A stretch of 64,000 nucleotides of DNA from Streptomyces sp. CG1 (GCF_041080625.1 NZ_CP163518.1:5642001-5706000); one strand, 5' to 3'. Shown: positions 33,816 through 42,834, counted from the stretch's first letter. Notes: generated from the letters alone by a model not told the origin. Program-made: numbers and translations.

Positions 33816-35231
33816 GTGACAGGCCACAGTCCCGGTTCGGAACAGCCCGGCCACATACCCGTCGGCGGCCAGGACCGCTGGCTGCTCGTCGTGGTGGCCG
33901 GCCTGCTGTCGTTCGTGGCGATGCTCGACATGAACATCGTCAACGTGGCCCTGGCGGACATCGCCGACGGTCTGCACGTCTCCGCCGCGACCGCCCAGTG
34001 GGCGGCCCTGGGTTATCAACTGCCTGTGGTGGCCTTGCTGTTGCCCGTCGGCCGGTGGCTGGACGGGGTCGGGAAGCGTTCCGCCCTGGTGGTCGCGACC
34101 GCGGGCTTCGGTCTGTGCAGTGCGCTGGCGGCCGCCGCGCCCTGGGCGTCCTGGCTGATCGCCGCCCGCCTCGCGCAGGGCGGGTTCGGGGCTGTGCTCT
34201 TCGTGCTGATGCCGGTTCTCGCGCTGCGCTCGGTACGGCCGGAACTGCGCGGGCGGGCCATGAGCGTGCCCGCGACGCTGGGCCCGCTGGGCGCGGTGAC
34301 CGGTCCGGCGGTGGGCGGACTGCTGCTGGACCACCTGGGCTGGCGCGCCGTCTTCCTGGTCAAGATCCCTTTCTGCCTGCTGGCCCTGTTCGTGGCGTGG
34401 AGGGCGATGCCGAGGGACGGGGGCCTGCGCCTGCCCGACCGGCGGTCGACGGCGGATGCGCTGTTGGTGGGTTCCGGGGTGGCCGCCCTGCTGCTGGCGC
34501 TGACCCTGGCGCCGGGAAGCCCGGGGTGGCTGGTGCTCGCGCTAGCCGCCGTACCACCGTTGTGGTGGTGGCTGCGGGGACCGGCCGGCCGCCCGGTCGC
34601 CGGCACACTACGGGCGACGAGGCTGTTCCAGGTGCATGCAGCGGTGCTGGCGCTGGCGGCCGGGTTCGCGGCGATGCATTACGTCGTCGCCCTGCACCTC
34701 CAGCGCGACGACGGTGTCAGCGCCACCACGACCGGTCTGACCGTGCTCGCCTTCCCGCTCGGCATGGGGCTGGCCGGACCGGTCGGTGGTCGCCTCGCCG
34801 ACCGGTGCGGGGCTCGGCCAGTGGCGGCCGTCGGCGCCGCCCTCACCGCCGCCGGTCTGCTCCTCCTCGTTCCGCTGGGGGGTGACTGGTCGCCGGTGGA
34901 CGTGGCCTGGCGGCTGGCGCTGGCCGGCCTCGGCATGGGCCTGAACGGCGGCCCGACCCAGGCTCTCGTCATGGGCGCCGCCCCAGCGGACCGCACAGCG
35001 ACCGTGGGCTCCTCCGTGCAACTGGCCCGCAGCCTCGGCTTCACCCTCGGCCCGGCCCTGGCCACCGCCGCCTGGGGCCTGGCCGGAGGCGATGACGGCG
35101 TGACGGCCGGGCTGACCCTGGCGGCAGTCGCCGCCTGTATCGCCGTACCCCTGCTCGCACTGCAAGGACGCAGGCCGGCGCTCGCGCAAGAGATGTCCAC
35201 CGACGCGGCTCCCGCCGCCCACCACCCCTGA
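33816..35231 (+). CDS. MFS drug exporter, DHA2 (14-span) family
   Basis: The 471-aa transporter has about 14 spans and DHA2 motifs: LDMNIVNVALADIADGL in the first span region, GRWLDGVGKR as motif A, and GPAVGGLLLDHLGWRAVFLVKIP as motif C. The GTG start follows GAGGGGCGG. It is the first gene of a tight run (17 bp to the amidotransferase gene, 11 bp to the P450) and most likely exports the isonitrile product or gives self-resistance. Confidence 0.9.
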   Translation: MTGHSPGSEQPGHIPVGGQDRWLLVVVAGLLSFVAMLDMNIVNVALADIADGLHVSAATAQWAALGYQLPVVALLLPVGRWLDGVGKRSALVVATAGFGLCSALAAAAPWASWLIAARLAQGGFGAVLFVLMPVLALRSVRPELRGRAMSVPATLGPLGAVTGPAVGGLLLDHLGWRAVFLVKIPFCLLALFVAWRAMPRDGGLRLPDRRSTADALLVGSGVAALLLALTLAPGSPGWLVLALAAVPPLWWWLRGPAGRPVAGTLRATRLFQVHAAVLALAAGFAAMHYVVALHLQRDDGVSATTTGLTVLAFPLGMGLAGPVGGRLADRCGARPVAAVGAALTAAGLLLLVPLGGDWSPVDVAWRLALAGLGMGLNGGPTQALVMGAAPADRTATVGSSVQLARSLGFTLGPALATAAWGLAGGDDGVTAGLTLAAVAACIAVPLLALQGRRPALAQEMSTDAAPAAHHP

Positions 35232-35248
35232 CCGAGGAGTCATCTCCC

Positions 35249-37075
35249 ATGTGCGGAATCACCGGCTGGGCGTCCTTCCACCAGGACGCCCGCACCCAGG
35301 CCCCGGTCATCGAGGCCATGACCGCCACCCTCACCCCGCGGGGCCCCGACGCCGGAGGCGTCTGGCTCGGCGAGCGGGCCGCGATCGGCCACCGACGCCT
35401 GGCCGTCATCGACCTCGAAGGCGGCGTACAGCCGATGACCGACCGGCCCGACGAGCCGGCCATCGTGCTCACCTACAGCGGCGAGGTCTACAACCACCAC
35501 GAACTGCGCACCGAACTCCGCGCCCGGGGCCATGCGTTCCGCACGCGCAGCGACACCGAGGTGGTGCTGCGGGCGTATGCCGAGTGGGGCGAGGCGGTGG
35601 CCGAGCACCTGGAGGGCATGTTCGCCTTCGCCGTCTGGGACGAACGCGCTCAGCGACTGCTCCTGGTCCGCGACCGGCTCGGGGTGAAGCCCCTGTTCTG
35701 GGCCACTGTCGACGGCGGCCTCGCCTTCGCCTCCGAGCCCAAGGCCCTGTTCGCCCATCCGGAGATACGGCCCCGGGTGGACGCGGACGGGCTGCGGGAG
35801 GCGTACAGCCTGCTGTTCAACACCGGACCGACCGTATGGTCCGGAGTCAGGGAGGTCGAGCCGGGCGGCGTGCTCGTCCTGGACCGGGGCGGCATCCGTG
35901 AACGCCGCTACTGGCAGCTGGAGGCCACCGACCACACCGACGACCAGGACACGACCATCGAGCGGATCCGCGTCCTGGTCGGTGCCGCGGCCCGCAGCCA
36001 GCTCGAAGCGGACGTCCCGCTGTGCAGCCTGCTCTCCGGCGGCATCGACTCCACCGTCCTGACCGCCCTGCTCGCCGACGAACTCCGCCTGCACGAAGGC
36101 CGGGACGCCCGCATCCGCTCCTACGCCGTCGACTACAGCGACCAGGCGGAACAGTTCACCGGCGACGTCCTGCGCACCGGCCACGACACGCCCTACGCCA
36201 CCGAAGCCGGCGCCTTCATCGGCACCGACCACAGCACCGTCGTCCTCGACCCGCGCGCCCTGCTCGACCCCGAGCACCGCAAGGCCGTCGTCGTGGCCCG
36301 CGACTCACCCATCGGTGTCGGCGACATGGACACCTCGCTGTACCTGCTGTTCGGCGAGATCCGCAAGCACTCCACCGTCGCCCTCTCCGGCGAGGCGGCC
36401 GACGAGGTCTTCGGCGGCTACCCCTGGTTCCACAACCCGAAGGCCCTGGCAGCGGAAACCTTCCCGTGGCTGCTGGTGACGGGCGACGAGGCCGCCATGC
36501 CCCTGAACCCAGAACTCGACCTGCGCATCGCCGAGTTCCGCGACGACACCTACCGGACCGCCCTGGCAGCCGTACCGCACACCGGCGGCGAGAGTCCCAC
36601 GGAACACCGCCAACGCGAGATGCAGCACCTGTCCCTGACCCGCTGGCTGCGCCAGCTCCTGCACCGCAAGGACCGCCTCAGCATGGCGCAGGGCCTGGAG
36701 GTCCGCGTCCCGTACTGCGACCACCGGCTCGTCGAGTACGCCTTCACCACCCCCTGGGCGCTGAAGAGCTGCGACGGACGGGAGAAGAGCCTGCTGCGCG
36801 CGATGGGCGCCGGCCTCGCTCCGGACTCGGTGCTGCACCGCCCCAAGAACCACTACCCGGCCACCCACCACCCCGACTACAACAGCGGCCTGCAGGCCCT
36901 GGCCCGCGACGCACTCGCCACCGAACAGGTCCGCGCCCTGGCCGACGAGACCCGCATCAAGCCCTGCCTCGACACCCCGCCCGACCACCTGGAGTGGGGC
37001 CACCGCCTGCGCCTCGAACGCGTCGTCGACCTCGCCCTCTGGCTGGACCACTACCGGCCCGAACTCGCCCTCTGA
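35249..37075 (+). CDS. Asparagine synthetase-like (glutamine-hydrolysing) amidotransferase
   Basis: The 608-aa enzyme has an N-terminal glutaminase domain (Cys2 in MCGITGW as nucleophile, HRRLAVIDL, YSGEVYNHHELR) and an ATP-dependent synthetase domain with the PPi loop SGGIDST at about 263. The family turns a carboxyl group into an amide with ammonia from glutamine. Placement between an exporter and a P450, 11 bp before the latter, argues for a biosynthetic substrate, probably the carboxyl of an isonitrile amino acid, rather than aspartate. Confidence 0.88.
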   Translation: MCGITGWASFHQDARTQAPVIEAMTATLTPRGPDAGGVWLGERAAIGHRRLAVIDLEGGVQPMTDRPDEPAIVLTYSGEVYNHHELRTELRARGHAFRTRSDTEVVLRAYAEWGEAVAEHLEGMFAFAVWDERAQRLLLVRDRLGVKPLFWATVDGGLAFASEPKALFAHPEIRPRVDADGLREAYSLLFNTGPTVWSGVREVEPGGVLVLDRGGIRERRYWQLEATDHTDDQDTTIERIRVLVGAAARSQLEADVPLCSLLSGGIDSTVLTALLADELRLHEGRDARIRSYAVDYSDQAEQFTGDVLRTGHDTPYATEAGAFIGTDHSTVVLDPRALLDPEHRKAVVVARDSPIGVGDMDTSLYLLFGEIRKHSTVALSGEAADEVFGGYPWFHNPKALAAETFPWLLVTGDEAAMPLNPELDLRIAEFRDDTYRTALAAVPHTGGESPTEHRQREMQHLSLTRWLRQLLHRKDRLSMAQGLEVRVPYCDHRLVEYAFTTPWALKSCDGREKSLLRAMGAGLAPDSVLHRPKNHYPATHHPDYNSGLQALARDALATEQVRALADETRIKPCLDTPPDHLEWGHRLRLERVVDLALWLDHYRPELAL

Positions 37076-37086
37076 GGAGCTTCCCC

Positions 37087-38349
37087 ATGACCCTCCAGGA
37101 ACAGCAGCCAGCCGCGGATCCGGACACCTTGCCCGACCCCGTACCGCTGATGGGCTGCCCCTACAAGAGCGACCCCTACCCCCTGTACGAGCAGATGCGC
37201 GAGGCCGGCCCCGTCCACCGGGTCCTCTTCCCCAGCGGCGTCCAAGCCTGGCTCGTCACCGGCTACGACGCCGCCCACGCCGCGCTGAACGACGACCGCC
37301 TCGGCAAGAACCACGACCGTGGCAACGACCGCTGGCGAGCCCGAGCCTCGATCATGCCCGAGCCGCAGCACTCCCAGCTCCAGGTGCACCTCCTTCACCA
37401 GGACCCGCCCAAGCACACCCGGATGCGCCGCTTCGTCACGGACGCCTTCACCCCGCGCCGCATCGAGCAGCTCCGCCCGCGCTTCCAGGAACTGGCCGAC
37501 GCCGTCGTCGACGCACTGCCGGAGCACGGCCCCGCGGACCTCGTCACCGGCTTCGCGGCCCACTTCCCCTTCAAGGTCCTCGCCGAAGTCATCGGCCTCC
37601 CGATCGAACTCGCGGCCCGCTTCGACCGCGACTGGGGCAAGGTCGTCCAGCCGGTCGGCCCCACCGACCCCGGCCGCCCCCTCTACGAGGCCCGACTGCA
37701 CGGCCTGCAGAGCTACATCGCAGACGTCGTGGCCCACAAGCGCGACCACTGGGACGACGACCTGCTCAGCCGCCTCGTCGTGGCCCGCGATCGGCGCGAA
37801 CTGTCCCAGGAGGAGCTGGACTCGATGATCTTCCAGCTCCTCGTCGCGGGCCAGGAGCCGGTCACCAACCAGATCACCACGGCCCTGATCGCCCTGTTCC
37901 GCAACCCGGACCAGCTCGCCCGTCTACGCGACAACCCGGACCTGCTGCCCCACGCCGTCGAGGAACTCCTCCGCTACGACAGCGCCTTCGAGCTCACCAC
38001 TTGGCGCTTCTTCGACAAGGACAGCGACCTGCACGGCACGCGCGTACCCGGCGGCGACTCGGTGATCGTCTCCCTGTGCGCGGCCAACCGCGATCCCCGC
38101 CGCTTCCCCGCCCCGGACACCCTGGACTTCGACCGCTCGCCCAACCCCCACCTCGCCTTCGGCCACGGCATCCACTTCTGCCCCGGCGCCGCCCTGGCTC
38201 GCGCCGAACTCCAGATCGCTCTCGGCACCCTGCTCGCACGCCTGCCCGGCCTCCATCTGGCCATCAGAGACGAGGACATCGAGTGGATCCCGGCCGCGCT
38301 CGGCCGCGGCACCAACCACCTCCCCGCCGGCTACGACCGGCGCCTCTGA
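37087..38349 (+). CDS. Cytochrome P450 of the isonitrile cluster
   Basis: The 420-aa soluble bacterial P450 has the heme-binding motif FGHGIHFCPG (Cys about 364), the K-helix EELLRY and the CAANRDPRRFP block. In the I-helix the usual A-G-x-E-T reads AGQEPV, so the conserved Thr of the oxygen-activating acid-alcohol pair is replaced by Pro. Such changes occur in P450s that couple phenols or do other unusual chemistry. It lies 11 bp after the amidotransferase gene, so the two are co-transcribed. The substrate is inferred to be the isonitrile made by the next gene. Confidence 0.92.
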   Translation: MTLQEQQPAADPDTLPDPVPLMGCPYKSDPYPLYEQMREAGPVHRVLFPSGVQAWLVTGYDAAHAALNDDRLGKNHDRGNDRWRARASIMPEPQHSQLQVHLLHQDPPKHTRMRRFVTDAFTPRRIEQLRPRFQELADAVVDALPEHGPADLVTGFAAHFPFKVLAEVIGLPIELAARFDRDWGKVVQPVGPTDPGRPLYEARLHGLQSYIADVVAHKRDHWDDDLLSRLVVARDRRELSQEELDSMIFQLLVAGQEPVTNQITTALIALFRNPDQLARLRDNPDLLPHAVEELLRYDSAFELTTWRFFDKDSDLHGTRVPGGDSVIVSLCAANRDPRRFPAPDTLDFDRSPNPHLAFGHGIHFCPGAALARAELQIALGTLLARLPGLHLAIRDEDIEWIPAALGRGTNHLPAGYDRRL

Positions 38350-38499
38350 CACCGACGTACCGCTGACCGGGTCCGGCCACATCAGCCGACCCGGCCCCGG
38401 CTGACCCACACCCACTGACCCCAGGCGCCTGGCTTCCACTCCCGCCACGGCGCCATGTCGACGTGCCCTCGCACGCCCTCGTACCCCAGGAGGACCGAC

Positions 38500-39432
38500 A
38501 TGCCCCTGACGACCGCGCCGGACACCCTCTCCACCCGCATCGGCACCGAGATCCTGAACCTGCTCCTGCCCCACCACCGCACGACCGACCGCGGGCCCGT
38601 TCCCGCGGTAGCGTTCCCGCATCAGCTGCGGCGCATCTCCGCCTTCGTACGTGACGGCGCCCCCATCGTCTTCACCCTGCCTGGCTTCCCCTGCAAGTCC
38701 CCCAACCCTGCCAAGGTCCTCGGCCACCTCCCTGACCAGGGCGAACGCCTCTCCCTGGCCTTCCTGAACACCCTGTGCGGAGAGATCGAACGGACCTACC
38801 CGCCCGGCGCCCACGTGATCATCTGCTCCGACGGCCACGTCTTCGGCGACCTCATCGGTGTCCCCGACGACCACATCGACGCCTACGCCGACGACCTACG
38901 AATAGAGATAGGCCGGATGGGCCTTCACAGACTGTCCGTCTTCGACCTGCGCGACGTCCTCGGCGATCTCCCGCACGACACGAAACGCACCCACGTCCAC
39001 GAGCGCTACGCCCCCACCCTGGAGGCCCTCCGCGCCGAGATCCGCGCCGACGACCAGGCCCTCGCCCTCTACCGGGGCATCACCCGCTTCCTCGTCGAGG
39101 ACGCCGCCGACTGGACCGGCACCCGCTCCGCCCTCCAACGCGCATGTCGGCAACGGGCCTACGGTGTCATCCAGCGCAGCCGCGCCTGGGGCACCCTGAT
39201 CGCCGAACACCACCCCCGCGCGGTACGCCTCTCCATCCATCCCCAGCCCATCGGCGCCCCGAAATTCGGCATCCGCCTCCTCGACGTCCCGGACGCGTGG
39301 ACCACTCCCTGGCACTCCGCCGCCCTGCGCCGCACCGACGGCACCTGGACCCTCATGCCGCGGGCCAAAGCCGCCGAGAGGGGGCGACTGGTACAGCGGG
39401 ACGGCAGGGACAGCCATTTCGACCAGAACTGA
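38500..39432 (+). CDS. Isonitrile (isocyanide) synthase, DIT1/PvcA/IsnA family
   Basis: From an ATG with AGGAGG seven bases upstream the protein is 310 aa. Family blocks are clear: FTLPGFPCKSPNPAKVLG (about 57-74), LSLAFLNTLCGEIERTYPPGA, and IICSDGHVFGDLIGVPDDHI (in two halves). The C-terminal RLSIHPQP and GIRLLDVPDAWTTPWH blocks also fit. Known members turn the amino group of L-Tyr or L-Trp into an isonitrile with ribulose 5-phosphate. The usual partner, a PvcB/IsnB Fe(II)/2OG decarboxylase, is absent, so the carboxyl should be kept for the amidotransferase. Confidence 0.9.
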   Translation: MPLTTAPDTLSTRIGTEILNLLLPHHRTTDRGPVPAVAFPHQLRRISAFVRDGAPIVFTLPGFPCKSPNPAKVLGHLPDQGERLSLAFLNTLCGEIERTYPPGAHVIICSDGHVFGDLIGVPDDHIDAYADDLRIEIGRMGLHRLSVFDLRDVLGDLPHDTKRTHVHERYAPTLEALRAEIRADDQALALYRGITRFLVEDAADWTGTRSALQRACRQRAYGVIQRSRAWGTLIAEHHPRAVRLSIHPQPIGAPKFGIRLLDVPDAWTTPWHSAALRRTDGTWTLMPRAKAAERGRLVQRDGRDSHFDQN

Positions 39433-40099
39433 TCCGACGCCGTAGCACCCGCACTTGAGGATGCCGCAGTCAGGACCTACGAGTGGGTCCGCAAGTTGTC
39501 TGAGAGGGCCGTGGGCCAGGGCCTTCCAGTGCCAGAACGCTTCTTCCGTGACTTCGGGCCAGAAGCGGGTCCGCTCAAGTCGGCGCAGGTCAGCTGTGCA
39601 AGATCCTGAGAGGCGGTCAATGAACGGGTACCGTCGCTGCCTCGGCCGGCAGGTAGGACGGTCACCCCGCAGGGAAGAGGGGCGCCTACGCGGCATTGCC
39701 CCTTCGGTTGTCAGTCATGAGGGCAAGGTACAGAACGACGTATTCGGTGGCCACCGTGTATTCGGTGACCGAAGCCCTGAGCTTGGGAAGCTTGGACTAT
39801 CCGGGGCCGGTCGCTCGACTGAGCGTGCGACAGAGCAGCGCTGGCGCCTGATCGGCCGCTGACCTTGTCCCCGGTGTTCCCCGTGGTTCTACGCACGATT
39901 TGGCACGGGTCCGGCACGATCTCTTCGTCCCGAACCATGGCTGAAGGGGCCATTGCAGCGTCGCATTTGTGCTCTTCATTCGCGCACAGGTCAAGTGTTA
40001 AGGGTCAGCGATCCCCGCAGCACTCGGCATACGTGTCCGTCCGACCAGGAGGAGGGCTCAGTCGAGCGTGAATGAGCCGCTCCTGGTCCGATGCGCCGC
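39433..40099. other. Junction stretch after the isonitrile cluster
   Basis: No plus-strand gene is supported. The minus frame ending at 38896 runs over 39433-39696 with residues of possible coding character (RRLERTRFWPEVTEEAFWHW), but it has no matching family that I recognise and overlaps the isonitrile synthase. The stretch holds the short att core C and arm-like sequence TGTTCCCCGTGGTTC followed by TGGCACG near 39880-39910. Confidence 0.5.
39777..39792. repeat. att-like core C (anticodon-loop segment)
   Basis: 16 bases match the anticodon stem-loop part of tRNA-Gly(CCC) at 52641-52656 with one mismatch. The sequence to the right resembles that right of core D (CCGTGGTT and TGGCACG blocks at similar distances), which supports a true attachment-site relic; the short core alone would be weak evidence. 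Confidence 0.55.
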
Positions 40100-40306
40100 T
40101 CAAGTGCAGGGGACGTTGGCGTAGCCCGGGTAGTAGTAGCGCCCGGCCGGACCAGCGCTATGGACGCACCGGTCGAAGGTGGGGCTCTGGGGCTTCGGGC
40201 TCTCGGTGGCGGCGGTCGCGGTCGGAGCGATGAAGGCGATCACTCCAAGGATCATTGCCGCCACCACCGATTTCTTGCCCGGGATGCGCCTCCGGGACGT
40301 CTTCAT
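40100..40306 (-). CDS. Short secreted protein
   Basis: An ATG at 40306 with GGAGGGCGG upstream gives 68 aa: a basic start (MKTSRRRIPGKK), a signal segment ending ATATA and a mature chain of about 38 residues with two Cys (FDRCVHSAG and NVPCT) that could form one disulphide, plus GRYYYPGY. No family was recognised. The gene stands alone. Confidence 0.6.
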   Translation of the reverse strand: MKTSRRRIPGKKSVVAAMILGVIAFIAPTATAATESPKPQSPTFDRCVHSAGPAGRYYYPGYANVPCT

Positions 40307-40886
40307 TGCCGCCCTCCTTCGGGCCGAGACGGGAGCGCCGCGCGGTTCACAGGGCGACAGGTCGGCGCTCGTGATTCCGCTTATCGTCATATGCCGCAGA
40401 CGTGACGTCAATACCCGAAACAAGGGCATTAGTGCCGAAAACCGACCGCCGGATCGCCCGTCCGACGCCGCAGGCAGACGTAATCACCCATAGCAGCGAG
40501 AGGCGTCCCGGCAAGGGGGCAACGGCCTGTGACGCCGGCCGAACGTCTGCATCTAAGTGAAGCTTTCTCATCCTGATCGCCAGGCGGTCTCGATGGTGTG
40601 AACGGCGGCGACGGTCCGGCTGATCCGGTTCGGGCTGCAGCGGGCCTTGCAGGGCTCCTGCGTCCAGGCATTGATGAGTGAGATCACCAGCCGAACGACC
40701 AGGAGCCCTGCCACGTCACATACCCCCACCAGGCCTGCGCCATCAGCCCCGAATCTCAGGACGAGAAGGGTTTCACTGAGGCGGCGCGCCGGGGGCCAGG
40801 TGGATCTGCCGCTGGTCAGCGCTGCCTCCACGGTGGGCGGGGCGTAGCGAGATTCATCGCGCCCGGGTCCTGCCGGATTCGACTAA
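40307..40886. other. Intergenic region with repeat copy 1
   Basis: No gene was found. The region holds the first copy of a 128-bp repeat (40651-40779) and leads into the AT-rich operator of the padR-like gene. Confidence 0.5.
40651..40779. repeat. Direct repeat R1, copy 1 (mobile-element end?)
   Basis: This stretch matches 42252-42379 in the same orientation at roughly 85 percent by eye. It opens with an inverted pair, AGGGCTCCTG (40651-40660) and CAGGAGCCCT (40700-40709). No transposase frame is present. It may be an insertion-sequence end or MITE-like unit. Confidence 0.65.
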
Positions 40887-40920
40887 TACTACGTACGACG
40901 CAGTATCGTATAACGTAGTA
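40887..40920. promoter_or_regulatory. Nested palindrome before the padR-like gene
   Basis: TACTACGT (40887-40894) and ACGTAGTA (40913-40920) form the outer dyad; TACGA (40894-40898) and TCGTA (40906-40910) form an inner one. The stretch is clearly richer in A/T than its surroundings and ends 26 bp before the PadR start, so it is a likely autoregulatory operator overlapping the promoter. Confidence 0.6.
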
Positions 40921-40946
40921 GCCGCTAGGGATGAAGGAGGTGCCTG

Positions 40947-41267
40947 ATGCCGCGTCAACGGGACCGCGTCGGATGGGCCGAACCCGCGTTGCTGATCCTG
41001 GCCAGCCTGGCCGACGGCCCCAAGCACGGCTACGCGATCACCAAGGATGTCGAGGAGCAGACGTCCATCAGGCTGGGGCCGGGCACACTGTATGCCGCCA
41101 TCGCGCGGCTGGAGGAAAGCGGCCTGGTCGCGCCGCTGGACGAGGGCGAGCGCCGGCGGCCCTACCGCATCACCGCGGAAGGCCAGACCGTGCTCGACAA
41201 CAGGCTCCGGGCGATGGCCCGCTTCGCACGCACCGGATTGACCCGGCTGGGGGTGGCAAACGCGTGA
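40947..41267 (+). CDS. PadR-family transcriptional regulator
   Basis: The 106-aa winged-helix repressor has the PadR signature LLILASLADGPKHGYAI at the start, GPGTLYAAIARLEESGLV as recognition helix and RRRPYRITAEGQ in the wing. The ATG follows GAAGGAGG. The gene is coupled by GTGA overlap with a membrane-protein gene, the usual PadR-effector pair layout. Confidence 0.92.
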   Translation: MPRQRDRVGWAEPALLILASLADGPKHGYAITKDVEEQTSIRLGPGTLYAAIARLEESGLVAPLDEGERRRPYRITAEGQTVLDNRLRAMARFARTGLTRLGVANA

Positions 41268-42109
41268 TCAACATGGCGGCCCGGGTGGCCTTGCGGGCAT
41301 ACCCTCCCTCGTTCCGGGAGCGCTACGGTCGCGAACTTGAAGCACTGGTCGAGGACACCGGCGCCGGCCCTCGCGCCGTCGCGGACCTCCTTGTCGGCGC
41401 GCTGCGGGCATGGCTTCACCCGGTGATGCCCGAAGAGTCCGCCGAACGGCGCCGCCGCCGCATGCAGGCAAGCGTCGCCACCACCTGGGTCACCTGGTGC
41501 GCCGCAATGTATGCCCTGCCGATGCTGGGCTTCATCCTGTCCGAGGAACCCGGGCTGACTCCGGACCTGGTGCGCCGACTGCTCGATGTTGCTCAGTACG
41601 CCATGTTCGGCGCTGGGCTCATCCTGCTGGCCGGCGCCCTCGCGCTCCTCGTGGAAACCTCCAGAACCGGCAACCGGGCCGCGTTGCGCCCGCTGGCGGC
41701 TCTGGTCCCGACGCTGCCCACGTGGCTGATCGCGCCGTTCCTCCTGGCGTACGCCTCCATCGACCCGATCTCCTATTGGGTCGGAGCCTTGGCGGTGCTT
41801 GGGCCGGCAGCGTTCCTCATCACCATGGCGGTGGCACCGGCCGTCGCCGTCACCCGGTGCCGACCATCTGCCAAGGTCTTGCGGCTGCTTGCCCTGTCCG
41901 GGGTTGCGGTGGCGTTCGCCGTGACGACGACAGGCGTCGCCTGCGTCGCGGCGTTGACCATGAGTACCGATGACGCGGCCCAGCTGATCACGATGCCCAT
42001 ACTCGCCGTCACCGTTGCCGCTTCCACAGCAGCTCTGGTCAGCTCCGGTCGCGGAGCCAAGGCCGCACTCCATAAGGAGCATCCGGTGGATCTCGGCGGT
42101 GACGTGTGA
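41264..42109 (+). CDS. Multi-span membrane protein paired with PadR
   Basis: The 281-aa protein starts with a cytosolic segment containing LRAYPPSFRERYGRELEALVED, which is typical of proteins encoded next to PadR regulators in actinobacteria, then six hydrophobic segments. The GTG start overlaps the padR stop. The function is not known; the PadR partner probably controls its amount. Confidence 0.8.
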   Translation: MINMAARVALRAYPPSFRERYGRELEALVEDTGAGPRAVADLLVGALRAWLHPVMPEESAERRRRRMQASVATTWVTWCAAMYALPMLGFILSEEPGLTPDLVRRLLDVAQYAMFGAGLILLAGALALLVETSRTGNRAALRPLAALVPTLPTWLIAPFLLAYASIDPISYWVGALAVLGPAAFLITMAVAPAVAVTRCRPSAKVLRLLALSGVAVAFAVTTTGVACVAALTMSTDDAAQLITMPILAVTVAASTAALVSSGRGAKAALHKEHPVDLGGDV

Positions 42110-42251
42110 GTGACGCTGCGATGCTCCCGCTCCAGGGCATGCTACGAGTCCTGTTCACCTGGCCGGCCTGGGACGCCATCCGCTTATCTCACACACCATT
42201 GTCAGGGACCTGACGCTTTCCGAGTAAGTATCTGACCAATGCGAGACCAAC

Positions 42252-42379
42252 AGGGCTCCTGTGTCCGGGCGTTGATGAGTGAGATCACCAACCGAACGAC
42301 CAGGAGCCCTGCCGCGTCACGAACCCCAACCAGCCCATCGCCATCAGCCCCGAACCACAGGATGAGAAGGGTTCAGTGA
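42252..42379. repeat. Direct repeat R1, copy 2
   Basis: Second copy of the repeat at 40651-40779, with the inverted pair at 42252-42261 and 42301-42310. The two copies bracket the PadR/membrane-protein pair. Confidence 0.65.
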
Positions 42380-42672
42380 CCCGGATGCGACATCAAGGCG
42401 ATGGGCGCCGACCAACAGGAAGGACGGCGCCCATACGAAATCAAGGCTTTGAGGTCTGTGCTCATCCTTATCAGATCGATCATGGCGCTCGCCGACGTCG
42501 CCCGACCGACCACAGGCCCAGAGAGGTCGTCCGCTGACGATCGGGGCTGACTGCCGCTGTCCGCGCCTGTTGGTGTCAGGTGGTGATGTCAGCCGCCGGG
42601 GTGGCCTTGACAAGTCCGCTCTCACCCTCAAACCGGGAGTGCGGTCGTCACCTCAGGTCCGATCCGGGGCGC

Positions 42673-42806
42673 GTCTGTACCTCAGCCGACGAAAGTCAGT
42701 CACGACGGCGGGTGCGCCGGCCGACCAGGCGCGCGTGTGTCTCGCTGTACCCCCACCGGCCTCAGCCACGCTACCCAGGTTTGTCGTCGGCCAGAGCAAC
42801 CCGCGA
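42673..42806. repeat. Direct repeat R2, copy 1
   Basis: About 130 bases starting GTCTGTACCTCAGCCGACGA recur at 43022-43150 with scattered differences. The pair flanks att core D. Confidence 0.65.
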
Positions 42807-42834
42807 CGGCCGGCCTGTGACAACGGCGGGAGCC

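Noticed and set aside
38896..39696. 266-codon minus-strand frame over the isonitrile synthase end
   Set aside because: Mostly antisense shadow. The part beyond 39433 may be a transposase relic but no family motif was certain.
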